Shown piece after piece: positions 33,084-42,617 of a stretch of DNA of 64,000 nt. Below the pieces are notes generated by a model, which was not told the origin of the DNA, did not search any database, and was given only the letters and a program-made list of their open reading frames with translations. Origin of the DNA: Pseudomonas sediminis (GTDB taxonomy: Bacteria; Pseudomonadota; Gammaproteobacteria; Pseudomonadales; Pseudomonadaceae); NCBI RefSeq assembly GCF_039555755.1, contig NZ_CP154631.1:3782001-3846000 (forward strand), given 5' to 3'. The position numbers and the translations under genes were made by a program. The first letter of the stretch is position 1; each line of letters begins with the position of its first letter.

Positions 33084-34718
33084 ATGCTGCGTGCATTCAC
33101 CGATCTGGGGTTTCGTTGGAAGATTGCCCTGCCGATTCTATTGCTGGCCGCCTTGCTGGTAACGATGGGAGCCTTGGGTGTTCGTGGCATCACTCAGGTC
33201 GCTGAATCCAGCACCACGCTGACCAATCGCCATCTGCCGGCCATCAGCCTGCTGCTCAATGCCGACCGGGATCTGTACCAGGCCTTCGTCGCCGAGCGCA
33301 GCCTGCTCGACGAAGACTCCGGTTCGCATGCCGCGCAGTTGCGCGCCTCGCATACCGAGAACCTGCAGCAGGCCTATGACCGCGTGCACAAGTTCGCCGC
33401 GATGCAGCCAGGCAGCGAAGCACTGGCTCTGGTGGCCGATTTCGACCGTGGTTTCGAACGCTGGAAGGCGACCTCGTTGCGCGTGCTGGAGCTGGCCAAT
33501 AGCGACCCCAATGCTGCCAGTCGGTTGAGTTTCGCCGACAGCGAGGCGCAGTTCGAAGAGGCGCGCACTGCCATCGACAAGCTCGGCGAGCTTGAGGACA
33601 ACGCGGCCAATGCGGTGGGCACCGAAGCCATCGCCCGTGGCGAGTCTCTGGCCTGGCAGCAAGGGCTGATCATCGCTATCGGCCTGCTGGTGTGCCTGGT
33701 GCTGGTGGTGGGCTTCCCGCTGTTGGTGACCCGTCCGCTGCACAACCTGCTGCATCGTATCGAACAGATCGCCGATGGTGACGGCGACCTGCGTGTGCGC
33801 CTGGACGTGCTGTCCAAGGACGAACTGGGCCAGCTCAGCCATGCCTTCAACCGCTTCCTCGACAAGCTGCAACCCTTGATCAAGGAAGTCGGCCGCGTTA
33901 CTGATGAAGTCGCCGATTCAGCCAAGAGCCTGGCAGACCTGGCGGCTGCCAATGACCGGCTGATCAGCAGTGAGCACGCGGCAGTGGATCAGGTCAGCAC
34001 TGCGGCCACCGAAATGAGCGTGGCCGTGCATGAAGTGGCGCGCAACGCGCAGAACGCTGCCGATGCAGCACGCAATGCCGAGCAACAGTCACGCGAGGGT
34101 GCCCAGGTGGTGGGGGCGACCATCCATTCGATCCGTCAGCTGGCTCAGGAAGTGGAAAGCGCCTCCGACACCATCCAGACCCTGGAGCAGGAAACCGCCA
34201 ACATCGGTGCGGTACTGGCGGTGATCAAGGGCATCGCTGAACAGACCAACCTGCTGGCGCTCAACGCGGCCATCGAGGCAGCGCGGGCAGGGGAGCAGGG
34301 CCGCGGTTTTGCCGTGGTCGCCGATGAGGTGCGAGCGCTGGCAGCACGTACCCAGGAGTCGACCAAGGACATCCAGCAGATGATCGAGCGTCTACAGGCT
34401 GGTGTGCAGAATGCGGTCAAGGCCACGCACTCAGGCAGCGCACGGGCGCGGCAGAGCGTGGAGCAGGCTGCCGGTGTGGACCAGGCTTTGAGCGTGACCG
34501 GTGATTCGGTGCAACGCATCAACGACATGGCGGCGCAGATCGCCACTGCCTGCGAGGAGCAAAGTAGCGTCACCGAAGAAATCGCCCGCAATATCAGCGA
34601 TATTCGCGACCTGTCCAACGAGGCGGCGCAAACCTCCGAGCAGAGCTCGCGAGCCAGCCAGCACTTGTCTGATCTGTCTCATGGGCTGGCGCAATTGGTG
34701 GGACGTTTCCGCGTGTGA
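33084..34718 (+). CDS. Methyl-accepting chemotaxis protein
   Basis: A 544-residue chemoreceptor. TM1 about 12-35, a periplasmic four-helix-bundle sensor (36-190), TM2 about 194-216, HAMP (about 215-268) and the signalling domain whose conserved tip is [20 protein letters not shown] around residue 390. It has the 40-heptad layout usual in Pseudomonas. Ligand cannot be told from the sensor sequence. No chemotaxis genes are adjacent; SRP RNA follows downstream. Confidence 0.93.
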   Translation: MLRAFTDLGFRWKIALPILLLAALLVTMGALGVRGITQVAESSTTLTNRHLPAISLLLNADRDLYQAFVAERSLLDEDSGSHAAQLRASHTENLQQAYDRVHKFAAMQPGSEALALVADFDRGFERWKATSLRVLELANSDPNAASRLSFADSEAQFEEARTAIDKLGELEDNAANAVGTEAIARGESLAWQQGLIIAIGLLVCLVLVVGFPLLVTRPLHNLLHRIEQIADGDGDLRVRLDVLSKDELGQLSHAFNRFLDKLQPLIKEVGRVTDEVADSAKSLADLAAANDRLISSEHAAVDQVSTAATEMSVAVHEVARNAQNAADAARNAEQQSREGAQVVGATIHSIRQLAQEVESASDTIQTLEQETANIGAVLAVIKGIAEQTNLLALNAAIEAARAGEQGRGFAVVADEVRALAARTQESTKDIQQMIERLQAGVQNAVKATHSGSARARQSVEQAAGVDQALSVTGDSVQRINDMAAQIATACEEQSSVTEEIARNISDIRDLSNEAAQTSEQSSRASQHLSDLSHGLAQLVGRFRV

Positions 34719-34753
34719 CGTCAGTGTCTCGCGTATCTAAGTGTTTGAAGCAG

Positions 34754-34781
34754 TTGTAAGTTTACGTTTAGCCGTTACAAT
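34754..34781 (+). promoter_or_regulatory. Sigma-70 promoter of the SRP RNA gene
   Basis: TTGTAA (34754-34759) and TACAAT (34776-34781) with 16-bp spacing, about 34 bp before the mature SRP RNA 5' end. Confidence 0.7.
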
Positions 34782-34814
34782 GGCGCGGCTCGTCGCAATG
34801 GCGGGCAGCGTTAT

Positions 34815-34925
34815 GGTGGCCCTGCCGGTCCCCTCGCAACGATTACCCGTTAACCTGGTCAGGCCCGGAAGGGAGCAGCCACAGCGGGAACATCGTGTGC
34901 CGGGGTGTGGCTGGTAGGGTCCACC
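34815..34925 (+). ncRNA. ffs: 4.5S signal recognition particle RNA (ffs)
   Basis: A 111-nt bacterial small SRP RNA. The 5' GGTGGCCCTGCC pairs with the 3' GGTAGGGTCCACC to form the long stem, and the conserved apical segment GGTCAGGCCCGGAAGGGAGC carries the GGAA tetraloop; the opposite strand GGGAACATCGTGTGCCGGGG completes the symmetric loop bound by Ffh. It forms the SRP with Ffh and targets inner-membrane proteins. A leader is probably trimmed by RNase P. Boundaries are good to a few bases. Confidence 0.95.
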
Positions 34926-35000
34926 TCCAGTTTTCCAAGCCTCCCCCTATCTCATTATCCTCAGTGTTTATCTGAAGGTTTTTGCTGTGCGCAATAAAAA

Positions 35001-35025
35001 GCCCGCGCTTTGGGCGCGGGCTTTT
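35001..35025. terminator. Bidirectional intrinsic terminator
   Basis: GCCCGCGC-TTTGG-GCGCGGGC stem (35001-35021) flanked by AAAAA on the left and TTTT on the right. Ends transcripts from the SRP RNA side and from the convergent DUF3509 gene. Confidence 0.85.
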
Positions 35026-35039
35026 GGCTGTTTGCAGGC

Positions 35040-35327
35040 TCAGGCGATGCGGTAATTCAACACGCTGTCCTGTTCCTTGAGTGTCTTGCGCAGATCGGCT
35101 GGGATATTGCCGGCGCGTACGGCCAGTTCCAGGCGAATTTCTTCCAGGCTCTGGGCGAAGGCATCTTGGTCGGTGACCTGTGGCTTGGCCAGGACGCGGC
35201 TGTAGACGGTGCTGTTGCTCTCGTCGAGCAGGGCGAGGATGATACTGCCGTCCGGGCGCGGCGAGCTGAAGCTGGCGCGCAGCGGATTGAACAGGTGATC
35301 GACGAGCTGTTGGTTGGTGAGTTCCAT
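35040..35327 (-). CDS. DUF3509-family protein, copy 1
   Basis: A 95-residue soluble protein with the DUF3509 pattern: LFNPLRASFSSPRPDGSIILALLDE, then a second strand and helix (QSLEEIRLELAVRAGNIPADL). Family found in pseudomonads, role unknown. The next gene upstream is a shorter relative, so they form a pair, 53 bp apart, transcribed together toward the SRP RNA gene. Confidence 0.75.
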   Translation of the reverse strand: MELTNQQLVDHLFNPLRASFSSPRPDGSIILALLDESNSTVYSRVLAKPQVTDQDAFAQSLEEIRLELAVRAGNIPADLRKTLKEQDSVLNYRIA

Positions 35328-35380
35328 GTCCTACTCCATCCTGAGGTTGGTCACCTTTGACCTCAGGATGACGACTTGGT

Positions 35381-35602
35381 TCAGGCAGTGAGCGACTGAC
35401 GGGTGCGTTCGATCACCTGTTGCAGCGACTCGTCGTTGTACTGGCCAGGGTAGAGACGCTGGCTGTACTGGGCGATACCGGTCTTGTCGACCAGGGTAAA
35501 GCTGAAGCTGCCCTTGCGCGTTGCCTGGATGCGGCAATCGAACGGCGCGAAGGCGTGAGTCAGGGTGCTGATGGCTTTCTGAATTTGATGTTGAGCATTC
35601 AT
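35381..35602 (-). CDS. DUF3509-family protein, copy 2
   Basis: A 73-residue small protein sharing the arrangement QKAISTLTHAFAPF..., a beta-pair (GSFSFTLVDKTGIAQYSQR) and a C-terminal helix (ESLQQVIERTRQSL) with the neighbouring DUF3509 protein; the two look like diverged duplicates. Function unknown. Likely first gene of the pair. The ATG at 35602 (MNAQHQIQK) is followed by a plain helical start. Confidence 0.7.
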   Translation of the reverse strand: MNAQHQIQKAISTLTHAFAPFDCRIQATRKGSFSFTLVDKTGIAQYSQRLYPGQYNDESLQQVIERTRQSLTA

Positions 35603-36067
35603 TTTTCTAGGTATTCCTTAAAGCATGTGCGCTTCGTTGCGCGTGGTGTAGCTCCATGTTGTTGGCCAAAAAAGCGGCCATAGCATGTCAACCGATCGGA
35701 GCTTGATTAGCACGATAAAGTTCCATTGTTACGGTTCTTCGGCGTGGTCGGTACGTCGGAGGCAGGCAGAGGAACTGCACCGATAAACGGCGAGTCGGCC
35801 TGATCAGTCAGCAGGTGGGATCGGGGAGGGCGGCAGCGCAGAGATGCGCTAGGCGTTGAACCGGGAAACCAGCGAGGGGGCGCAAAGGCCTTAATGACTT
35901 ACAGCGTGGTACGAACGGCGCGGATGATAATGCGTTGTGCAAGAAATAACCAGCACTATTTCTCAAGTCAGGGTGATGCAGCTCCACGCATGCGGGTGGC
36001 GGATGCAATTTGCCGGTTGCTCCGCTAGGATTAGCCCACTTTTGCTTTCCTCATATGACGGTTTTCC
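35603..36067. other. Intergenic region before dnaX
   Basis: This 465-bp gap separates divergent transcription units (DUF3509 pair and dnaX). It should hold both promoters. I see no clear ORF, RNA gene, strong palindrome or consensus promoter in it. Confidence 0.5.
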
Positions 36068-38110
36068 ATGAGTTATCAGGTTCTTGCACGTAAATGGCGT
36101 CCGCGCTCGTTCCGCGAAATGGTCGGCCAGACGCATGTGCTCAAAGCCCTGATCAATGCCTTGGACAGCCAGCGCCTGCACCATGCCTACCTGTTCACCG
36201 GTACACGCGGGGTGGGCAAGACCACAATCGCGCGGATCATCGCCAAGTGCCTGAACTGCGAAACCGGCATCAGCTCTACCCCTTGCGGCACCTGCTCGGT
36301 GTGCAGGGAGATCGATGAAGGCCGCTTCGTCGACCTGATCGAAGTGGACGCCGCCAGCCGCACCAAGGTCGAAGACACCCGCGAGTTGCTCGACAACGTG
36401 CAGTACTCGCCAAGCCGAGGACGCTTCAAGGTCTACCTGATCGACGAAGTGCACATGCTCTCCACCAGTTCCTTCAACGCCCTGTTGAAGACCCTGGAGG
36501 AGCCGCCACCCCACGTCAAATTCCTCCTCGCCACCACCGATCCGCAGAAGTTGCCGGTCACCGTGCTGTCACGCTGCCTGCAGTTCTCGCTGAAGAACAT
36601 GCCACCGGAGCGCGTGGTCGAGCATCTGACCCATGTACTGACTGCCGAGAACGTGCCGTTCGAGGACGACGCCCTGTGGCTGCTCGGCCGGGCTGCCGAC
36701 GGTTCGATGCGCGACGCCATGAGCCTGACCGACCAGGCCATTGCCTTTGGTGAAGGCAAGGTGCTGGCGGCTGATGTGCGCGCCATGCTCGGCACGCTCG
36801 ATCACGGCCAGGTCTACGGCGTGCTGCACGCTCTGATCGAGGGGGATGCACGTGCGCTGATCGAGGCGGTGCGCCATCTCGCTGAGCAGGGGCCGGACTG
36901 GAATGGCGTGCTGTCGGAAATGCTCAACGTCCTGCACCGCGTTGCCATCGCCCAGGCGCTGCCCGATGCAGTGGACAATGGCCAGGGCGACCGCGAGCGC
37001 GTGCTGCAACTGGCCCAGGCCTTGCCGGCCGAAGATGTGCAGTTCTACTACCAGATGGGGTTGATCGGTCGTCGCGATCTACCCCTGGCCCCGGAACCGC
37101 GCGGTGGCTTCGAGATGGTGCTGCTGCGCATGCTGGCCTTCCGTCCGGGGGGCGCTGACGATGCGCCCAAGGTCACGCTAAAGCCCTTGGGGATCAGCCA
37201 GGCCACTGCTGATTCCCAACAAAATCCAGTGGCCGGCACCGCTATGCCGGCTCCTGTTCCTGTGCTTTCTTCGCCTGCTCCAGCTGTCGCATCGGCGCCT
37301 GTCGTTGAGCCTGCAGTGAGTGAGCCGGACCCCGAGGTTGTGCCTCCGGTTGCAGCGACCGCTATCGTCGCCCCTGAGCCTGAGCCTGAGCCCGCTGCGC
37401 CTGCCGCCGTCGATGTGCCCTGGGAAACGGCCGCACCCGTTGCGCCCGTGGCCGACGCCGTTCAGACCGTCGCGTCAGCCGCGCCTGAGGTGACTGTTGT
37501 CGAGCCTGAAGTCCCGCAAGTGACCGCGACTGCCACGCCGGAGCACAGCGAGGCTGCGCAGCCCGTGGTGGAAACCGATGGCGCCGACGACGAGCCGCCG
37601 CTTGGCGACTACGACTATGTCGAAATGGACGCCGAAACCCTCGATTACGATTTTGGCCAGGCCGAAACCGCGGCTTCCGTGGTCGAGGAGCCGTTGCCGG
37701 CCGCCAAGCCGGCTACGGGGTTGGCGGCGGAGTGGCTGTCACTGTTCCCGCAGCTCGGCCTGGGCGGCATGACTGGCAGCATCGCCGCCAACTGCACCCT
37801 GATCGAAGCCAATGGTGATGACTGGCTGCTGCACCTGGACCCTGCGCACAGCGCGCTGTTCAACCCGACTCAGCAGCGCCGTCTCAATGATGCGCTGAAC
37901 CAGCAGCAGGGACGCAGCATCAAACTGCGCATCGAGCTGTGCAAGCCCGAGCAGGAAACACCGGCACAGGCCGCTGCTCGTCGCCGTGCCGATCGCCAGC
38001 GCAGCGCCGAGGCCTCGATCCATGCCGACCCGCTGGTGCAGCAAATGATTCAGCAGTTCGCCGCCAAAGTGCGCGACGACAGCATCGAACCAATCGATAC
38101 CCCCAGTTAA
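36068..38110 (+). CDS. dnaX: DNA polymerase III subunits gamma/tau DnaX
   Basis: A 680-residue clamp-loader ATPase. Domain I carries Walker A (GTRGVGKTT about 45-53), the zinc module Cys64, 73, 76, 79 and Walker B (LIDEVHM); domain III follows to about residue 365. A Pro/Ala/Glu-rich linker spans about 375-520, then the tau C-terminus ([18 protein letters not shown]...) that binds the polymerase alpha subunit and DnaB. I see no A-AAA-AAG slippery heptamer, so a frameshifted gamma form of the E. coli type is not evident. First of dnaX-ybaB-recR. Confidence 0.96.
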   Translation: MSYQVLARKWRPRSFREMVGQTHVLKALINALDSQRLHHAYLFTGTRGVGKTTIARIIAKCLNCETGISSTPCGTCSVCREIDEGRFVDLIEVDAASRTKVEDTRELLDNVQYSPSRGRFKVYLIDEVHMLSTSSFNALLKTLEEPPPHVKFLLATTDPQKLPVTVLSRCLQFSLKNMPPERVVEHLTHVLTAENVPFEDDALWLLGRAADGSMRDAMSLTDQAIAFGEGKVLAADVRAMLGTLDHGQVYGVLHALIEGDARALIEAVRHLAEQGPDWNGVLSEMLNVLHRVAIAQALPDAVDNGQGDRERVLQLAQALPAEDVQFYYQMGLIGRRDLPLAPEPRGGFEMVLLRMLAFRPGGADDAPKVTLKPLGISQATADSQQNPVAGTAMPAPVPVLSSPAPAVASAPVVEPAVSEPDPEVVPPVAATAIVAPEPEPEPAAPAAVDVPWETAAPVAPVADAVQTVASAAPEVTVVEPEVPQVTATATPEHSEAAQPVVETDGADDEPPLGDYDYVEMDAETLDYDFGQAETAASVVEEPLPAAKPATGLAAEWLSLFPQLGLGGMTGSIAANCTLIEANGDDWLLHLDPAHSALFNPTQQRRLNDALNQQQGRSIKLRIELCKPEQETPAQAAARRRADRQRSAEASIHADPLVQQMIQQFAAKVRDDSIEPIDTPS

Positions 38111-38133
38111 TTCTGAACACCGAGGATACCGAC

Positions 38134-38460
38134 ATGATGAAAGGTGGCATGGCAGGCCTGATGAAACAGGCTCAGCAAATGCAGGAAAAAATGCAGAAGA
38201 TGCAGGAAGAGCTGGCCAACGCCGAAGTCACCGGCCAGTCCGGCGCCGGTCTGGTCAGCGTGGTGATGACCGGTCGTCACGACGTCAAGCGCATCACCCT
38301 GGATGACAGCCTGATGCAGGAAGACAAGGAAGTGCTCGAAGACCTGATCGCCGCTGCCGTCAACGATGCGGTGCGCAAGGTCGAGCAGAACAGCCAGGAC
38401 AAGATGTCCGGCATGACTGCAGGGATGCAGCTTCCCCCCGGCTTCAAAATGCCCTTCTGA
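38134..38460 (+). CDS. YbaB/EbfC nucleoid-associated protein
   Basis: A 108-residue homodimeric DNA-binding protein, with a Met/Gln-rich N-terminal coiled helix ([18 protein letters not shown]) and the beta-strand core [24 protein letters not shown]. It lies between dnaX and recR, its usual place in gammaproteobacteria, and is thought to bind and shape DNA with recombination factors. ATG at 38134 after CGAGGATACCGAC. Confidence 0.94.
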   Translation: MMKGGMAGLMKQAQQMQEKMQKMQEELANAEVTGQSGAGLVSVVMTGRHDVKRITLDDSLMQEDKEVLEDLIAAAVNDAVRKVEQNSQDKMSGMTAGMQLPPGFKMPF

Positions 38461-38617
38461 CAGGCTACGCGCCGTCCAGTCGACGCACATGGCGGCGTTG
38501 CCGGCGAACTCGGAATCCTCATGTGCTCCAGCACACTGCTGTTCCTCGTCCGCCGGCGCCTTGCCCTGTACGCCGCCTGATCGCCACTCTTACTTGTGTT
38601 GCTCGCGTGTGCAGTTC

Positions 38618-38639
38618 GTAGGGTGGGCTTTAGCCCACC
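38618..38639. repeat. GTAG REP element (GGTGGGC...GCCCACC type)
   Basis: GTAG followed by GGTGGGCTTTAGCCCACC, a single palindromic element in the 212-bp gap between ybaB and recR. Nothing else is recognised in this gap. Confidence 0.65.
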
Positions 38640-38672
38640 AGATCATTGCCCGCCAACTTTTGCAGGACTTCC

Positions 38673-39272
38673 ATGAGCTTCAGCCCTCTGATTCGCCAGT
38701 TGATCGATTCTCTGCGCATCCTGCCCGGCGTCGGCCAGAAGACTGCGCAGCGCATGGCGCTGCAGCTGCTTGAGCGTGATCGCAGTGGCGGTCAGCGTCT
38801 GGCGCAGGCGTTGAGTGCGGCGATGGAAGGCGTGGGGCATTGCAAGCGCTGCCGCAGCCTGAGCGAGGACGAGGTCTGCCAGCTGTGCCTGGATGAGCGG
38901 CGTGACGACAGCCTGCTGTGTGTGGTGGAAGGTCCGATGGACGTGCATGCAGTGGAGCAGACCGGCTTTCGCGGTCGCTACTTCGTGCTCAAGGGGCACC
39001 TGTCGCCGCTCGATGGCCTGGGTCCGGAAGCCATCGGTATTCCAGCGCTGCTGGAGCGCATCGATGCCGGTGCTTTCAGCGAAGTGATTCTGGCCACCAA
39101 CCCGACGGTGGAAGGCGAGGCCACGGCGCATTACATCGCCCAGATTCTTGCCGGTAAAGGCCTGATCGCCTCGCGTATCGCCCATGGTATGCCGCTGGGC
39201 GGTGAGCTCGAACTGGTCGATGGCGGCACTCTGGCCCATGCCTTGGCAGGTCGGCGCCCGATCAGCCTGTAA
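38673..39272 (+). CDS. recR: Recombination mediator protein RecR
   Basis: A 199-residue member of the RecFOR system that loads RecA on gapped DNA. An N-terminal HhH motif ([13 protein letters not shown]), the C4 zinc finger ([16 protein letters not shown]), a Toprim domain ([15 protein letters not shown]) and a C-terminal Walker-B-like helix are all present. ATG at 38673 is preceded by AGGAC. Full length matches E. coli RecR (201 aa). Confidence 0.96.
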   Translation: MSFSPLIRQLIDSLRILPGVGQKTAQRMALQLLERDRSGGQRLAQALSAAMEGVGHCKRCRSLSEDEVCQLCLDERRDDSLLCVVEGPMDVHAVEQTGFRGRYFVLKGHLSPLDGLGPEAIGIPALLERIDAGAFSEVILATNPTVEGEATAHYIAQILAGKGLIASRIAHGMPLGGELELVDGGTLAHALAGRRPISL

Positions 39273-39302
39273 ACCGTCAAACCCTCTCGATTCGGAGTGC
39301 CT

Positions 39303-39881
39303 GTGATCGCTGACACTCTGTGCCGTATTGCCCTGTTGCTCCTGCTTGTAGCGCCCCTGGCCGCGCAAGCTCAATGCCCGGCCGGGCAGGTACAGGTGTG
39401 CCTGGGCAGCTCCTGTCTGTGCGTGCCGGATCCCGTGCGTATGCGTGAGGACGGCCTGAACCTGGCAGCAGTCAGGCTTGAAGCGTGGTTGCTGCAGTCC
39501 CGCCAGGCGGCTCTACGGGCCGGTACCGAGCCCATCCCTTTGATGATTCGCGCGCAGCTCGCGCGGTTCTACGACGATGCGTTGCTCGATGAAGTGCGTT
39601 ATCGCGTCGGCATCACCGACGAGATGGACGCTGCCACCGTCATGCTGCAGAACCCCGATGTACAGGCCGTGACGCTGGTCGACGTGGTGGTGTTTCGCAG
39701 CAGCGATGCCGCCGCAGAGGATGCTGTGCTATGGGCGCATGAGTTATGGCATGTGCAGCAGTATCGCGAGTGGGGCACTGATGGCTTCGCCCAGCGCTAC
39801 ACCCGTAATTTCCAGGCAGTGGAAGGGCCGGCCTACGAAATGGGCGAGCGGGTGAGGAAGGCGCTGCGCGAGCAGAAATGA
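39303..39881 (+). CDS. Secreted protein with HExxH motif (DUF4157-like)
   Basis: A 192-residue protein with a signal peptide (about 1-25, ending AAQAQ), then a Cys-rich stretch (CPAGQVQVCLGSSCLCVP) and a later HELWHVQQY segment (about residue 152) typical of the DUF4157 metalloprotease-like family. GGAG stands five bases before the GTG at 39303; an alternative GTG at 39297 overlaps that ribosome site, so I prefer 39303. Could be a periplasmic or secreted peptidase; activity unproven. Confidence 0.65.
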   Translation: MIADTLCRIALLLLLVAPLAAQAQCPAGQVQVCLGSSCLCVPDPVRMREDGLNLAAVRLEAWLLQSRQAALRAGTEPIPLMIRAQLARFYDDALLDEVRYRVGITDEMDAATVMLQNPDVQAVTLVDVVVFRSSDAAAEDAVLWAHELWHVQQYREWGTDGFAQRYTRNFQAVEGPAYEMGERVRKALREQK

Positions 39882-39896
39882 AACGCTCGCTTGAAA

Positions 39897-39914
39897 ACCA
39901 AGCAAGCGCTAGGT
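39897..39914. promoter_or_regulatory. AtuR-like operator before acyl-CoA dehydrogenase
   Basis: ACCAAGC-AAGC-GCTAGGT differs from AtuR operator 1 at 6569 by a single base (GCTTGGT to GCTAGGT), and the central AAGC is identical. It is centred about 42 bp before the acyl-CoA dehydrogenase start, a place where a TetR repressor would block transcription. Confidence 0.65.
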
Positions 39915-39947
39915 TAGGGTGGCCAAAACAATAACGGGAGTACCCGC

Positions 39948-41096
39948 ATGGCCGCCCCTTTGTCGTATTTCGATGAATCCCACCAACTGGTTCGTGACTC
40001 CGTCCGGCGTTTCGTCGAGCGCGAGATCCTGCCGCATATCGACGAGTGGGAGGAGGCCGAGGAATTCCCCCGTGAGCTGTACCTCAAGGCCGGCGCCGCA
40101 GGCATTCTCGGTATCGGCTACCCGGAGCAGTTCGGCGGCAGTCACGAGGGCGATGTCTTCGCCAAGGTCGCGGCCAGCGAGGAGCTGATGCGCAGTGGCT
40201 CGGGCGGACTGGTGGCCGGGCTGGGTTCACTGGATATCGGCTTGCCGCCCATCGTCAAATGGGCCAAGCCCGTCGTGCGCGAGCGTGTAGTGCCGCAGGT
40301 GCTGGCCGGCGAGAAGATCATGGCGCTGGCGGTGACTGAGCCTTCTGGTGGCTCCGATGTGGCCAATCTCAAGACCCGCGCCGTGCGTGACGGCGACCAC
40401 TACCGCATCAATGGCAGCAAGACCTTCATCACCAGTGGTGTGCGTGCCGATTACTACACGGTCGCGGTGCGTACCGGTGGCGAGGGCTTTGGCGGCGTCA
40501 GCCTGTTGCTGGTGGAGAAGGGTACGCCGGGTTTCACCGTCGGGCGCAAGCTGAAGAAGATGGGCTGGTGGGCGTCCGACACTGCCGAGCTGTTCTTCGA
40601 CGATTGTAAGGTGCCGGTGGAGAACCTGATTGGTGTGGAGAACGCCGGCTTCGCCTGCATCATGGCCAACTTCCAGAGCGAGCGCCTGAGCCTGGCGATC
40701 ATGGCCAACATGACCGCGCAACTGGCACTCGAAGAGTCGATGAAATGGGCGCGCGAGCGTCAGGCGTTCGGCAAACCGGTGGGCAAGTTCCAGGTGCTCA
40801 AGCACCGTCTGGCCGAGATGGCGACCCAGCTGGAGGTGTCGCGTGAGTTCACCTACCGCCAGGCCGCACAGATGGCGGCTGGCAGAAGCGTGATCAAGGA
40901 GATTTCCATGGCCAAGAACTTCGCCACCGATATCGCTGACCGTCTGACCTACGATGCGGTGCAGATCATGGGCGGTATGGGTTACATGCGCGAGTCTCTC
41001 GTCGAGCGCCTGTACCGCGATAACCGCATTCTCTCCATCGGTGGGGGCACGCGGGAGATCATGAACGAGATCATTTCGAAGCAGATGGGTTTGTAG
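39948..41096 (+). CDS. Acyl-CoA dehydrogenase family protein
   Basis: A 382-residue flavoprotein. FAD motif VTEPSGGSDVAN (129-140), and E245 in FQSERLSLA on the same helix used by isovaleryl-CoA dehydrogenase and AtuD; the other usual catalytic Glu is absent (SIGGGTREIM). This makes it an AtuD-like enzyme for branched acyl-CoA. A gene of the same family follows recR in P. aeruginosa (PA1535, from memory). A near-copy of the AtuR operator lies before it, so it may serve terpene or related branched-chain catabolism. Stop TAG falls in GTAG of a REP. Confidence 0.9.
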   Translation: MAAPLSYFDESHQLVRDSVRRFVEREILPHIDEWEEAEEFPRELYLKAGAAGILGIGYPEQFGGSHEGDVFAKVAASEELMRSGSGGLVAGLGSLDIGLPPIVKWAKPVVRERVVPQVLAGEKIMALAVTEPSGGSDVANLKTRAVRDGDHYRINGSKTFITSGVRADYYTVAVRTGGEGFGGVSLLLVEKGTPGFTVGRKLKKMGWWASDTAELFFDDCKVPVENLIGVENAGFACIMANFQSERLSLAIMANMTAQLALEESMKWARERQAFGKPVGKFQVLKHRLAEMATQLEVSREFTYRQAAQMAAGRSVIKEISMAKNFATDIADRLTYDAVQIMGGMGYMRESLVERLYRDNRILSIGGGTREIMNEIISKQMGL

Positions 41097-41161
41097 CGGC
41101 TGGCGTGGGAGGGGCTTCAGCCGCGATTAGCTTAAACGAGGCGAAATAAAGCGCCTCCCAC
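41093..41161. repeat. REP-like repeat overlapping acyl-CoA dehydrogenase stop
   Basis: Begins with GTAGCGGCTGG at the TAG stop codon; CGGCT is inverted as AGCCG further in, and GTGGGAGG (41105-41112) is mirrored by CCTCCCAC (41153-41160). A related single element is at 47669-47700. Confidence 0.55.
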
Positions 41162-41173
41162 GGAAATCGGTGA

Positions 41174-42121
41174 TCAGGATGCTACCTGACTCTGCGCTGC
41201 CTGGCGCAGGCGCGCGATATCGCGTTGCGGTGGATCACCGAACAGACGGCTGTACTCACGGCTGAACTGCGATGGGCTTTCGTAGCCGACGCGATAACTG
41301 GCCGCCGCCGCCTCGAGGTTGTCGCACAGCATCAACCGGCGAGCCTCCTGCAGGCGCAGTTGTTTTTGGTACTGCAGCGGGCTGAAGGCGGTGACGGCCT
41401 TGAAGCGATGGTGCAGTGTCGATGGGCTCAGATTGACTTCGCGAGCCAGCTCCTCGATACGCAGCGGCTGGTCGAAGTTCTTGCGCAGCCACTCGATGGC
41501 GCGGGAGATGCGTTGGCTCTGGCTGTCGGCGATGACCACTTCATGCAGGCGATGGCCCTGCGGGCTGTGCAGCATGCGGTAGAAAATCTCGCGCAGTGCC
41601 AGTGGCGCCAGCATGGCGATGTCGCGCGGGGTTTCCAGCAGGCGCAGCAGGCGGATCACCGCATCCAGCAAGCGTGGGTCGAGACGGTCGAGAAACAGTG
41701 CGCGCTGTGAGGCAGCATCGGGCGCCGGAATCGGCGGCATCTCGGTGAGCAGGCTGCTGATCAGTGCCGGATCGATCTCCAGCGCGATACTCAGGTAGGG
41801 CGCCTCGGGGCTGGCTTCGATCACTCGGCCCGTCACTGGCAGCACCACCGATGCCACCAGGTAGTTCAGTGGATCATAGACGTAGAGTTCGTCACCCAGG
41901 CGTATCTCCTTGCGGCCCTGGGCGATGATGCACAGGCACGGATCGTAGACCGTTTGCATCGGCAGGCTCGGCGTCGTGGCGCGCGCCAGTTTCAACCCTG
42001 GAATAGCAGTGAGGTGCAGGCCGTCCTCGGGAACGAAGCGTTCGACCAGGCGCGCCATTTCGTGGCTCAGTTCCGCAAGTGGGGTGTCGAGATTTGTGGT
42101 GGTGTGAATGGGTGACTGCAT
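41174..42121 (-). CDS. AraC-family transcriptional regulator
   Basis: A 315-residue AraC/XylS protein with the N-terminal AraC_N (PF06719-type) domain (about 25-175) and the double HTH domain (215-310; RIEELAREVNLSPSTLHHRF and a second helix pair LEAAAASYRVGYESPSQFSREYSRLFG). Convergent with the acyl-CoA dehydrogenase gene and divergent from the small ABM gene. Effector unknown. Confidence 0.88.
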   Translation of the reverse strand: MQSPIHTTTNLDTPLAELSHEMARLVERFVPEDGLHLTAIPGLKLARATTPSLPMQTVYDPCLCIIAQGRKEIRLGDELYVYDPLNYLVASVVLPVTGRVIEASPEAPYLSIALEIDPALISSLLTEMPPIPAPDAASQRALFLDRLDPRLLDAVIRLLRLLETPRDIAMLAPLALREIFYRMLHSPQGHRLHEVVIADSQSQRISRAIEWLRKNFDQPLRIEELAREVNLSPSTLHHRFKAVTAFSPLQYQKQLRLQEARRLMLCDNLEAAAASYRVGYESPSQFSREYSRLFGDPPQRDIARLRQAAQSQVAS

Positions 42122-42450
42122 GGCGCGCCTCCGAAAGGTGAGCGAAGCCTAGCCAGGTTTTTCAGGCAAGTCATGAGGGGCGGCAGGATTAGGCAAATAT
42201 TTGTCGGTAATGGGCAAATGACCAAGCATACAGAGTATTTCTAGGTTTATCGCTTGAAGACTCGGCTGCCTGGAAGTGATCCAATCAATGCAGGTTTAGG
42301 CAAGAATCTGCCAGTAATCGACTAACGCTGGGATGACCATCTGCCTGATCTTTGTCGTCAGCGCGTCGTGCCTCTGTGCCGGCTCAAACACCTGCAGTAG
42401 CCATGTCCCCCGCTAAGTGGTGCCCACATCCGTCACGAAAGGAGCGAGCC
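42122..42450. other. Intergenic region upstream of araC-type gene
   Basis: A 329-bp gap of lower GC than its surroundings (notably 42180-42310). Presumably holds the divergent promoters of the AraC gene and the small ORF at 42451. I find no palindrome or consensus promoter I would call. Confidence 0.5.
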
Positions 42451-42597
42451 ATGCCGAGTAAATGGTTGATCGCGCCATTGCCCCTGTTGTTGATCGCCAC
42501 GGCCTGGCTCGACTCAAGAGCCGTTGGCGGAGCGGCTTCTGCCGAACCAGGCGCAGCGCCCCATGTTTTGCTGCGAAACGCTGCCGGTCTGTATTGA
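42451..42597 (+). CDS. Possible 48-residue membrane or secreted peptide
   Basis: MPSKWLIAPLPLLLIATAWLDS... has one hydrophobic segment (about 5-18) and AAA AGGAG at a perfect distance from ATG 42451. It stops with TGA at 42595 and is followed 20 bp later by the ABM-domain gene. Too short for comparison; codon use is typical of the region. May be a translated leader peptide. Confidence 0.35.
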   Translation: MPSKWLIAPLPLLLIATAWLDSRAVGGAASAEPGAAPHVLLRNAAGLY

Positions 42598-42617
42598 TTC
42601 AGTTCCAGGAGGTTGCC

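Noticed and set aside
36068..38110. Programmed frameshift in dnaX
   Set aside because: No A-AAA-AAG-like slippery sequence or following hairpin was visible.
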